From assembly GCF_004355185.1 (NCBI RefSeq), contig NZ_CP037922.1:4000001-4064000 (forward strand): a stretch of DNA of 64,000 nucleotides. Direction: 5' to 3'. Position numbers and translations under genes: made by a program. The notes beneath the pieces are model-generated. The model was not told where the DNA came from and searched no databases. It saw only the letters and a list, made by a program, of their open reading frames with translations. This DNA is from Hymenobacter radiodurans. GTDB taxonomy: Bacteria; Bacteroidota; Bacteroidia; Cytophagales; Hymenobacteraceae. Position 1 is the first letter of the stretch. Every line of letters starts with the position of its first letter. Shown piece by piece: positions 54,356-63,035 of the stretch.

Positions 54356-56089
54356 ATGGCTTCAACCTCATCAGGACCGACACCAGGTCAGCGCTTATGG
54401 CAGCTTCTGCTTACTGAGCGCCGTGATATCGCCTACCTCTACGTATACGCTGCGCTGGCTGGGTTTATCAGCTTATCGTTGCCCTTAGGGGTGCAAAGCG
54501 TGATTGGGTTTGTCTCGAGCGGAGCGGTAAGCACCTCACTGATAGTGCTTATCATTTTTATTGTGGTGGGTACACTGCTGGTTGGCTGCCTCCAGATTAT
54601 GCAGATCTATCTAGTGGAGTTTCTGCAGCAACGCTTGTTTGCGCGGGTTTCTTTCGACTTTGCCGTGCGCCTGCCGCGGGTGCGTACAGAGGCACTAGGC
54701 AACGAGTATCTGCCAGAGCTAATGAATCGAATGCTCGACACGCCCACTCTTCAGAAAGGAATGGTTATCCTGCTTATTGACTTCACGTCGGCAGGGCTCC
54801 AGATCCTGTTTGGATTGATCCTGTTGTCCTTTTATCACCCGATTTTTATAGCATTTGGTCTGTTGCTGGTCCTGATGCTGGGTATACTGCTACGCCTAAC
54901 GTGGTATCAGGGAATACAAACCAGCCTCACCGAATCGGAATATAAGTACCGCGTTGTATCCTGGCTGGAAGATGTCGCCCGCACCGTGCACACATTCCGC
55001 CTAGCACCCCGTCACACCTTAGTGCTTGATCGTACGGACGATCATGTTAATGGCTACCTCTCGGCCCGCCGCTCACACTTCCGGGTGCTGATGGCGCAAT
55101 ACCTAGGGTTTGTGGGATTCAAAACGTTGATTACGGCTGGCTTGTTAACCATCGGCTGCTGGCTGCTCATCAATAAGCAAATCAATATTGGCCAGTTTGT
55201 AGCCTCCGAGATTATCATCATTTTGACAATTGGGGCAGTAGAGAAAGTATTGATTAAGCTAGACGTGGTGTATGATGCGCTGACTTCAATCAATAAGATT
55301 GGGCATGTGCTGGATTTGCCCACGATAGAGAAGCAGCCTGGAGCCAATTTGCCCCTCACTGATACTGGCGTGCAAGGCTTAGCTGTCGAGTTGCGGTTGG
55401 TGTCCTATAGCTATCCTTACGCCTCACGCTCAGTACTCAACGATGTATCCCTGCAGCTAAACCCAAAGGAGCATCTGGGTTTAGCTGGCTACGATGGATC
55501 AGGCAAGACCACGCTTCTACGCGTTCTGGGGGGCTTACTCGATGGCTACCAAGGAGTGGTTACTTTCGACGGCACAGCACTACGTGACCTCTCCCCCGAA
55601 GCATTATCGCGCACGGTAGGCGAGAATTTTTCCCATCAGCATTTGTTCACTGGCTCGGTGCTGGAAAACCTGACCCTGAATCAGCCCGAGATACTACCCT
55701 CCGATGTGACCTGGGCGCTTGACTTGGTGGGACTTCGTGATAAGATAAACGCCTGGCCTCAGGGCTTAGCTACCGTTCTTACTGCTGGTTCTCCCCTCCC
55801 CGACAACGCAAAGCAGAAGCTATTGCTGGCCAGAGCATTGGTTCGTCGTCCGCGCCTACTATTGCTCGATCATTTTTTGCCTGCTGTTGAGTCTGCTGAG
55901 CGCTTTCGCATTCTCAAGCGCCTTCTCGCTCCCGAACTTCCTTGGACCCTGATTGTGGCTTCCAGCGAACCGCGCGTGCTGGCGCTCTGCCCACGTGTCG
56001 CGGTGCTTCGCGAGGGAAACCTAGTAGCAGTTGGAGATTACGCGACAGTTGCGCAGCAACCTGAACTGCAAGAGCTGCTGACAATCTAA
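54356..56089 (+). CDS. ABC exporter (membrane + ATPase) with degenerate ATP site
   Basis: 577 residues: membrane domain of about six helices (1-330), then a nucleotide-binding domain. No N-terminal C39 peptidase domain. Walker A GYDGSGKTTLL is intact (378-388) and the Q-loop reads SHQHLF. But the signature LSGGQ is replaced by SPLPDNAKQ. The catalytic Glu after Walker B is His506 (LLLLDHFLPA). The switch His is also missing (IVASSEPRVL for the usual AHR). It forms a tripartite set with HlyD and TolC. ATPase activity is in doubt unless a variant mechanism applies. Confidence 0.85.
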   Translation: MASTSSGPTPGQRLWQLLLTERRDIAYLYVYAALAGFISLSLPLGVQSVIGFVSSGAVSTSLIVLIIFIVVGTLLVGCLQIMQIYLVEFLQQRLFARVSFDFAVRLPRVRTEALGNEYLPELMNRMLDTPTLQKGMVILLIDFTSAGLQILFGLILLSFYHPIFIAFGLLLVLMLGILLRLTWYQGIQTSLTESEYKYRVVSWLEDVARTVHTFRLAPRHTLVLDRTDDHVNGYLSARRSHFRVLMAQYLGFVGFKTLITAGLLTIGCWLLINKQINIGQFVASEIIIILTIGAVEKVLIKLDVVYDALTSINKIGHVLDLPTIEKQPGANLPLTDTGVQGLAVELRLVSYSYPYASRSVLNDVSLQLNPKEHLGLAGYDGSGKTTLLRVLGGLLDGYQGVVTFDGTALRDLSPEALSRTVGENFSHQHLFTGSVLENLTLNQPEILPSDVTWALDLVGLRDKINAWPQGLATVLTAGSPLPDNAKQKLLLARALVRRPRLLLLDHFLPAVESAERFRILKRLLAPELPWTLIVASSEPRVLALCPRVAVLREGNLVAVGDYATVAQQPELQELLTI

Positions 56090-56211
56090 ATGCTGCGAAT
56101 CATTCACCTCTAAATTCAGAGCACTCCTACTGAACAGGTTACTATAATGTGTCGCGTAGAATAGTCTTCCTGTGAGGCCTTCTTCAAACAATATATAATT
56201 CCTTCCACAGC

Positions 56212-57593
56212 ATGCCGTTCACTGAGTATAGACTTCCTGAAACCCATCCTGAAGCCAATCGATTTAGTTCGTTTGGCAAGGTGCAGACACCGCGTACCGG
56301 ACGGGTGCTGGCCCGTTGGTGCGGAGCGCTAGGTCTGCTGGTGCTACTATGCGGCTTTCTACCCTGGACGCAGAATATCCGTTCCAACGGTACGCTGACA
56401 ACCCTCCGCCCGCAAGATCGTCCACAAACCGTTCCCAGCACGATTGGGGGGCGAATTGTGCGTTGGCGCGTTCGGGAGGGCCAGCTAGTTCAGCGTGGTG
56501 ATACGCTGGTTGAAATCGCCGAAATCAAGGACAAGTATTTTGATCCCGAGTTGCTGATCCGGACCCGTGAGCAGCTGCTGGCCAAGGAAGGCTCTTTGCG
56601 GGAGAATGGGGCAAAGGCGGCGGCGTTGGGCCAGCAACAAGTAGCGCTGCGCCAAGCATTAAGTGTCAGCCTAGATAAAGCCCGCAATAAGGTGCTGCAA
56701 TCCCGCCTTAAAGTACGCAGCGACAGCGCCGAGTTGGTGGCCGCCAACACTGACTTTGCTATTGCGCGGCAGCAGCTGGAGCGCCAGGAAAATCTGTACA
56801 AGCAGGGCCTAAAATCTCTGACTGAGTTGGAGCAGCGGCGGCTTAAGTTTCAGGAATCGACAGCTAAACAACAGGCAGTGGCTAATAAGCTGGGCGTAAG
56901 TCAGCAGGAGTTAGTAAATGCCCGTTTGGAGTTGCTCTCGCTCAGTGCTGAGTATCAAGATAAGCTAGCAAAGTCGGAAAGTGACCGGCGTAGTGCTACG
57001 GCCTACCAGTTTGATACCGAAGGCCAAATTGCCAAGATGCGCAATGAATACGCAAACCTAACCTTACGCAATGCCTTTTACCGGATCACTGCTCCGCAGG
57101 ATGGATATGTGGTGCGCGCGCTGAAACAAGGTTTAGGTGAGATCATCAAGGAGGGCGAGCCCATCGTGACCGTGATGCCTTCAACGCCCCAGCTGGCCGC
57201 TGAGCTTTACGTGAAACCAATGGATATTCCGCTGCTTTCGGTGGGCCGCAAAGTTCGGCTGCAATTTGATGGCTGGCCCGCGCTGGTGTTTTCGGGCTGG
57301 CCCGGCACGAGCTTCGGCACCTTCGGGGCGTAGTGTCCGTCATCGACAACATTGACAGTCAGGGGCAATACCGCGTGCTCGTTACTCCTGATCCAAACAC
57401 GGAGGCTTGGCCCGACCCGTTGCGGGTAGGCAGTGGCGTGTATGGCTGGGCATTGCTCAACGATGTACCGATTTGGTATGAACTGTGGCGTCAGCTGAAT
57501 GGCTTCCCGCCCAATTTTGTGGGCAAGCCAAAGGCGGTTGATAAGCTGGTAAAAACCGACAACACAGAAAAGTATGCTACGACTGAAGAGTAA
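56212..57593 (+). CDS. HlyD-family membrane fusion protein (frameshifted)
   Basis: 460 residues when repaired. Short cytoplasmic N-terminus, one transmembrane helix LGLLVLLCGFLPW, a lipoyl-like half GRIVRWRVREGQLVQRGDTL, a long coiled coil (about 105-260) and a beta-barrel part VRLQFDGWPALVFSGWPGTS. The frame breaks at the G4 run 57325-57328: one more G gives TFGGVVSVIDNIDSQ, leading to the end at 57593. It bridges the inner ABC exporter and TolC. Confidence 0.85.
57325..57328 (+). other. Frameshift site in the HlyD gene (G4 where G5 expected)
   Basis: TTCGGGGCGTAGTG reads a TAG stop; one more G gives TTC GGG GGC GTA GTG TCC. Confidence 0.8.
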
Positions 57594-57656
57594 GCGCTGT
57601 TTATACAGCTACTACTAAGTATTCTAATCCTATCGCCCAAATCACCTTTGCCTTTT

Positions 57657-59111
57657 ATGGTTCGTTCCGTCTTTTTGCTGGTTGTGCTCCTGGGAACGGG
57701 GTTGATGTCCACCGGTTGGGCGACGGCACAGCCACTGCCGCGCGATACCACGCAGCTGGTCTTTACGCTCACCGATCTGTTTACGCACGTTACGTTACGG
57801 CACCCAGTGGCTCGGCAGGCTGGCTTGCTGCCCAAGCGCGCCCAGCAGGAAATTCGCTACGCCCGCGGCCTGCTCGATCCATCTGTAAGCAGCAAATACT
57901 ACGGGAAGACGTTGGGTAGCAAAGACTATTTTAATACCTGGGACAATACCCTGAAGGTACCGGTGTGGTTTGGCTTCGACTTGAAAGCTGGCTTTGAGCG
58001 CAATGTGGGCACTTATGTAAGCCAGCAAGTACGGACACCCGAAAGCGGCCTAAGCTATCTGGGCATATCGGTGCCCTTGGCGCAAGGCTTGCTCATTGAT
58101 GAACGCCGGGCGGCCATCCGTCAAGCACAGGCATTGGCCGGCCTAGCCGAAGCCGAACGCCGTGGCGCCCTCAACAAGCTTTTACTATCGGCGGCCAAAG
58201 ACTATTGGGAATGGAGCTTGAGTCACCAACGCTTAGAACTATTACGCTATAATGCCGAGTTGGCGGAGGTCCGATTCAGGGCGGTGCGCGAGCGGGTCCG
58301 GCAGGGGGATCTGGCAGCCATCGACTCGGTAGAAGCACTCACTGAACTTCAGAATCGGCAGGCGCAACTGGTGCAGGCGCGGGTACAGTGGCAAAATGTG
58401 ACGCTCCTGCTCAGTAACTACTTGTGGGACGAGCAGAATCAGCCACGAGAATTGCCCCCCACTTCGCGCCCCGAAGCCTTACCCGCCCCCGCTGCGTGGC
58501 GCTCATTGCCCCCCGATTCAGTGGAGGCGCTGGTGAACCTGGCTAGTCAAATACACCCTGAATTGGCAAAGTCGCGGGCCAAGCTCAACCAATTAGGCAT
58601 TGAACGCCGACTCTTATCGAACAAGCTATTACCCAAGCTATCAGTAGATTACAACCTATTGCGCACTGGGCAGCCATTCCAGCCTGAAGGCGATATGCAA
58701 TGGACCAATGCATATCTCACCAACAACTACAAGCTGGGCCTGAGCTTCCAATACCCGCTGTTGCTGCGCCAAGAACGAAGCAAGCTGCAACTCAACCAAC
58801 TAAAGCGGCGCGAAGCCGAACTAACTCTGCAACAGGACACGCGGGAGGTACAAACTACCGTGCGCACCGTCGCCAACGATTGGGAGGCTCTGCGCGAGCA
58901 GCTTCGCGTGCAGGAGCAGGTAGTAGAAAACTCCCAGAAGCTGCGCAACGGCGAGCAAATCCGATTTGAAAACGGTGAGAGCTCCGTGTTTCTGCTCAAT
59001 TCCCGCGAAGCCTCACTCGTCAGCGCACGAGTAAAGTTGGCAGAGCTGCAAGCCAAATACGCGCAAGTGCAGGCTACACTGCGTTGGGCAGCCGGAGGAA
59101 GCCTGGAATAA
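57657..59111 (+). CDS. TolC-family outer-membrane efflux protein
   Basis: 484 residues with a signal peptide (LLGTGLMSTGWATAQP). Long helical hairpin repeats with coiled-coil character (ARVQWQNVTLLLSNYLWDEQ, QYPLLLRQERSKLQLNQLKRREAEL) and two homologous halves, as in the outer-membrane channel family. The ATG at 57657 is preferred to the TTG at 57648. Closes the TetR-ABC-HlyD-TolC group. Confidence 0.88.
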   Translation: MVRSVFLLVVLLGTGLMSTGWATAQPLPRDTTQLVFTLTDLFTHVTLRHPVARQAGLLPKRAQQEIRYARGLLDPSVSSKYYGKTLGSKDYFNTWDNTLKVPVWFGFDLKAGFERNVGTYVSQQVRTPESGLSYLGISVPLAQGLLIDERRAAIRQAQALAGLAEAERRGALNKLLLSAAKDYWEWSLSHQRLELLRYNAELAEVRFRAVRERVRQGDLAAIDSVEALTELQNRQAQLVQARVQWQNVTLLLSNYLWDEQNQPRELPPTSRPEALPAPAAWRSLPPDSVEALVNLASQIHPELAKSRAKLNQLGIERRLLSNKLLPKLSVDYNLLRTGQPFQPEGDMQWTNAYLTNNYKLGLSFQYPLLLRQERSKLQLNQLKRREAELTLQQDTREVQTTVRTVANDWEALREQLRVQEQVVENSQKLRNGEQIRFENGESSVFLLNSREASLVSARVKLAELQAKYAQVQATLRWAAGGSLE

Positions 59112-59127
59112 ATGATACATGAGATTA

Positions 59128-59176
59128 CAGCCTAAAAAAAGCCCCCTGAGATTCTAGGGGGCTTTTTTTAGGCTGT
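59128..59176. terminator. Bidirectional terminator
   Basis: AGCCTAAAAAAAGCCCCCT pairs with AGGGGGCTTTTTTTAGGCT; separates tolC from the convergent minus-strand gene. Confidence 0.9.
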
Positions 59177-59548
59177 GGTAGCCGTCGGTGCTTGTTCTGG
59201 CTCTTGGCGCCGCATCCACGGCGGGCCGCAGCTGGTGCGCATTTTCTGGCGAAATTTCTCCTGCTCCTCTGGGGTTAGGTGGGCCATACGTGACTCCATT
59301 TTCTTGCGCCAGATTTCGCGGCGCCGGCTCCAGTCGCCGGGACGGCCGCCGCGGCCCCAGCCACCAAACAGAATACGGGTAAGGATAAGCAAGCCGAGGG
59401 TTTGCCAGAAGCTGATAGCAGGCCCGTTAAAGAGCACGGGCACCAGCCAGTTCCACAAGCTCATGGTTACGAAGCCAGCGGCGGCCACAAACAGTGTTGC
59501 GAAGAAGAAAAACTTGAGGCCGCGTAGCAGCCAGAATGAACGATTCAT
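59168..59548 (-). CDS. Small membrane protein next to sigma factor, LTPEEQ motif
   Basis: 126 residues with two hydrophobic segments (FFFFATLFVAAAGFVTMSLW and SFWQTLGLLILTRILFGGW), then a Gly/Arg-rich link GGWGRGGRPGD and a helical tail with HLTPEEQEKFRQKM. The LTPEEQ segment recalls the LTxxQ motif of Spy/CpxP-type stress proteins, but the protein lacks their signal peptide form. It lies 72 bp downstream of the sigma gene, same strand; it may be an anti-sigma or a target. Confidence 0.55.
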   Translation of the reverse strand: MNRSFWLLRGLKFFFFATLFVAAAGFVTMSLWNWLVPVLFNGPAISFWQTLGLLILTRILFGGWGRGGRPGDWSRRREIWRKKMESRMAHLTPEEQEKFRQKMRTSCGPPWMRRQEPEQAPTATTA

Positions 59549-59620
59549 GGGTGTGGTTTTATGAAGTATGTCTTGTCACCGAGGCGAGGCTTGCGAGAAT
59601 GCGCCTCATCTGGGGGCTTT

Positions 59621-60226
59621 TTAATCAGTGAATAGCTCGGTGTACAGTTTCTGCAGGCGCTTACGCAGGTGCTGAACGGCGTAGTGCTTGCGGGAAATCA
59701 GGGTTTTGAGCGGCACGCCAGTTTCGGCTTCCATTTCGCGGAAGGTTTTCTCCTCTAGTTCGTGCCACACGAACACCTGACGCTGGTTGGGGGGCAATTC
59801 TTCCAGCGCTTCTGCCAGCGCCTCCATTAGCGTTTCGCGTAGCAAGCGGTTTTCCGGGGAGTCGTCGTGAGCGGGCAGCACATCGGCGAGCAACAGGGAA
59901 TCGTCTTCGTCGTCAAAGCCGCTGACTAGCTCATTTTCCAACGAAACAGCTTTTTTGCGACGGTAGAGGTCCGTGATTTTGTTGCGGGCCACCCGAAAGA
60001 GCCAAGCGGCGGCTTGCTCTACAGGTTTGAGCAGGCGGTAGCTTTCAACGAGTTCGGCAAAGACGTCCTGTAGCACGTCTTCCGCCTCCGCCTCGTTGGG
60101 AATACGGCGCCGGATGAACTGCAGCAGCCGGCCGCGTTGTGCGCGCACGGCTTCTTGTATCTGCTGGTCCTGGTGGCCTGCGGTCATTGCCAGCGTCGCG
60201 TCGAGCGTGAGAGGTAGCGTTTCCAT
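59621..60226 (-). CDS. RNA polymerase sigma factor (ECF type)
   Basis: 201 residues. Region 2: RGRLLQFIRRRIPNEAEAEDVLQDVFAELVESY and AWLFRVARNKITDLYRRKK; region 4: LPPNQRQVFVWHELEEKTFREMEAETGVPLKTLISRKHYAVQHLRKRL. The start METLPLTLDAT is preferred to a longer upstream extension. It probably directs RNA polymerase to stress genes and is controlled by the adjoining small membrane protein. Confidence 0.85.
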   Translation of the reverse strand: METLPLTLDATLAMTAGHQDQQIQEAVRAQRGRLLQFIRRRIPNEAEAEDVLQDVFAELVESYRLLKPVEQAAAWLFRVARNKITDLYRRKKAVSLENELVSGFDDEDDSLLLADVLPAHDDSPENRLLRETLMEALAEALEELPPNQRQVFVWHELEEKTFREMEAETGVPLKTLISRKHYAVQHLRKRLQKLYTELFTD

Positions 60227-60505
60227 TCTGCCGAGACAGACGGATGAAATAGCAAAATACTTTACAGCAACCAAAGTATCTGGTGAAGCCGCAGAAAGAG
60301 GGCTGAACGGCGGGCTTTGCAGCACTCCTCTCCACTTAGGTAATAGCATACACCATCCGGGCAAGCGCTTCTACCCTGTACTTTGACCCTAGGGGGCTTT
60401 TTGCTCCTTGTGTTAAAACGTCTCTGGCTGGTTTGGCTAGTTATTCTTACTCGCTTACCTCAGCAGCTAAAGCATGGCTGAGCTTCGTGTTAGCTGCCTA
60501 TAGAG

Positions 60506-60536
60506 TGTGCGTTTTCCGATTTTCAGGATACCTTTG
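60506..60536 (+). promoter_or_regulatory. Promoter of nuoK
   Basis: TGTG at 60506-60509, 19 bases, then TACCTTTG at 60529-60536: one mismatch from the same consensus as the nuoA promoter. It gives nuoKLM their own transcript start after the break in the operon. Confidence 0.6.
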
Positions 60537-60546
60537 CCAGCTAATT

Positions 60547-60576
60547 AGCCCCGGCCGAGCTTCGGGGGCTTTTTGC
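60547..60576 (+). promoter_or_regulatory. Terminator-like hairpin in the nuoK leader
   Basis: AGCCCCGGCC and TTCGGGGGCT form a stem followed by TTTTTGCTTT, between the promoter and the nuoK start. An attenuator-like position. Confidence 0.5.
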
Positions 60577-60597
60577 TTTGTCGGCTAGCCCAACTGC

Positions 60598-60930
60598 ATG
60601 GAACAGACCATCCCAGAAGTCATTCGCACCGTCCCGCTTCAGTATTACGTCTTCTTTGCCACGGCTTTGTTTGCCATTGGCGTAGCTGGAGTGCTCGCGC
60701 GGCGCAACGCCATCATTATTTTCATGTGTATTGAGCTGATGCTCAATGCCACGAATGTTTTGCTAACCGCCTTCTCCGCGTATCGTGCCGACCCAAATGG
60801 GCAGGTTTTCGTGTTTTTCATCATGGCGGTGGCCGCTGCCGAGGTGTCGGTGGGCTTAGGCATCATCGTGATGATCTATCGAAATTTCCAGAACACCGAC
60901 GTCAATCTGCTTAGCCGTTTAAAGTGGTAA
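60598..60930 (+). CDS. nuoK: NADH-quinone oxidoreductase subunit K
   Basis: 110 residues, three helices. Glu in IIIFMCIELMLNATNVLLT and the second Glu in AAAEVSVGLGIIVMIYR are the buried acidic residues needed for proton transfer. It is separated from nuoJ by about 7.2 kb of unrelated genes. Begins at ATG 60598. Confidence 0.95.
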   Translation: MEQTIPEVIRTVPLQYYVFFATALFAIGVAGVLARRNAIIIFMCIELMLNATNVLLTAFSAYRADPNGQVFVFFIMAVAAAEVSVGLGIIVMIYRNFQNTDVNLLSRLKW

Positions 60931-61056
60931 TGATAATCCACCTGTCGTCTTGATGCTTGAAAGACTTAGCCCCGTTGCCATGAATCATTCACTCAACGGG
61001 CACCAAGTTTTCATCAGGCTCCGGATGACTCGTGTTTGCTTATAAGCATACCTCCT

Positions 61057-63008
61057 ATGCAAGAACTCGTTTTACCCAATTACGGCGCTCCTCACTCCAC
61101 GCTGCTGTACATTCTTATTCCGTTGTTGCCCTTCCTGGGCTTCCTGATCAATGGCTTACTGAATAAGCGCTTGTCAGCCACTGTAGCTGGCCTGATTGGT
61201 AGCGCTACGGTGCTGGGCTCCTTCCTGATCTCGATCTATCTGTTTACCACGTTTGAGCGTCAGTACACAGTACAGCTCTTCGATTGGATTACGGTAGGTT
61301 CCCTGCGCATTCCCTTCCAATATCAGATCGATCAGCTCAGCCTGATTATGCTGCTACTCGTGACGGGCGTGGGTTTCCTGATTCATGTGTACAGCATCGG
61401 CTACATGTCCCACGATGAGAACGTGGGCAAGTTCTTCAGCTTCCTCAACCTGTTCATATTCAGCATGCTCGTGCTGGTGCTGGGGGCCAATTTTGTAATT
61501 CTGTTTATTGGCTGGGAAGGTGTGGGGCTTTGCTCCTACCTGCTCATTGGCTTTTGGAATAAAAACCACGATTACAACAACGCTGCCAAGAAAGCCTTCA
61601 TTATCAACCGCATCGGTGACCTAGGCTTCCTGCTCGGTATCTTCCTCATCTACCTCACCTTCGACTCAATTCAGTACGCTGAGGTATTCCAGAAAGCCGC
61701 GCTCAGCCAGTTTGGCCCTTACACCGTCAGTATCCTGACGGCTATTACTTTGCTTCTTTTCGTAGGCGCGATGGGTAAATCGGCGCAGTTGCCGCTCTAC
61801 ACCTGGCTCCCCGACGCTATGGCCGGTCCTACTCCCGTGTCAGCGTTGATTCACGCCGCTACCATGGTAACGGCCGGTATCTATATGGTGCTGCGAGCCA
61901 ATGTGCTGTTTACGCTGGCTCCGGCCACGCTGGAAGTAGTAGGTATCATTGGTCTGGCAACGGCTCTATTCGCAGCTACCATTGGTCTGGCGCAGAACGA
62001 CATCAAGAAAGTTCTGGCTTACTCCACGGTTTCCCAACTCGGCTATATGTTCCTGGCTTTGGGCGTGATGGGCTATACTTCTTCTCTATTCCACGTCCTG
62101 ACCCACGCTTTCTTCAAGGCCTTAATGTTCCTCGGCGCTGGCTCCGTGATTCACGCCATGAGTAACGAGCAGGACATTCGCCGCATGGGTGGCCTGCGTA
62201 AGGCTTTGCCTATCACCTTCCTCACGTTCTTTATTGGCTGCTTAGCTATTTCGGGCATTCCGCCGTTCTCGGGTTTTTTCTCGAAAGATGAGATTCTGGC
62301 GCACACTTACGAGCATAATAAGCTCATGTGGGCCGTCGGCTTGTTCACCGCCTTCCTGACGGCTTTCTACATGTTCCGCCTGCTCTTCCTCACGTTCTTC
62401 GGCGAGTTCCGGGGCACCGAGGAGCAGAAGCATCACCTCCACGAGTCGCCAGCATCTATGACGCTGCCGCTGATTATTCTGGCTATTCTGGCGGCTGTGG
62501 GGGCTTTATGGGCGCCCCAATGTTCTTGGGGGGCAAACATTATTTGGCCGACTTCCTGGCACCCATCTTCACGTACTCCCGCCAAATCAATCCTTCAGCC
62601 TTCACCGGTGAAATTGACCACAGTACCGAACTCATGCTTATTGGCGCCTCCGTAGCGGCTGGCGTGCTCGGTATCATCTTCGCCTATGTGCAGTACGTTT
62701 CGCGCGGCGTGCGCCCCGTGGCTGACGAAGCGCAACGCTCGGCACCCGAGAGCTTGGTGTACCACAAGTACTACATCGATGAGTTGTACAACGCCCTCTT
62801 CGTGCGCCCCATCATGGGCTTGTCGCGCGGCCTGTACCGCTTCGTGGAGCAAGGCATCATCGACCCAATCGTGAATGGCTTAGGCCGCCTGACTCTGGGT
62901 GGGGGGCAATTATTACGCTATGTACAGACTGGTACAATTGGCGTGTACTTAATCCTTATGGTAGTAGGTATCGTGCTTATCCTAGCGCTGAATTTTGGCA
63001 AGTTTTAG
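61057..63008 (+). CDS. nuoL: NADH-quinone oxidoreductase subunit L (frameshifted)
   Basis: 650 residues when repaired; largest proton-pump subunit. SAQLPLYTWLPDAMAGPTPVSALIHAATMVTAGIYM is the typical antiporter-like core, with the Lys/His/Glu line across the membrane. The C-terminal half carries the long lateral helix. The break is at the G run 62499-62503; a sixth G gives AAVGGFMGAPMFLGGKHYL. The next heptamer GGGGGGC at 62528 is intact. Start MQELVLPNYGAPHS preferred to an upstream TTG. Confidence 0.92.
62499..62503 (+). other. Frameshift site in nuoL (G5 where G6 expected)
   Basis: GCTGTGGGGGCTTTATG; one more G yields GTG GGG GGC TTT ATG GGC. Confidence 0.88.
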
Positions 63009-63035
63009 ATCTCGACACGTACCACACGGTAAATA

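Larger units (their letters stand above)
60227..60597. other. Intergenic region between sigma gene and nuoK
   Basis: About 370 bp. It carries the nuoK promoter and a terminator-like hairpin. Beyond these, nothing is recognised. Confidence 0.5.

Noticed and set aside
45392..63008. Programmed frameshifting as the first explanation for the split nuo genes
   Set aside because: Slippage signals other than the G run (stimulatory hairpin, Shine-Dalgarno at fixed distance) are not evident, and the same lesion occurs in unrelated genes; sequence error is simpler. Kept as an alternative.
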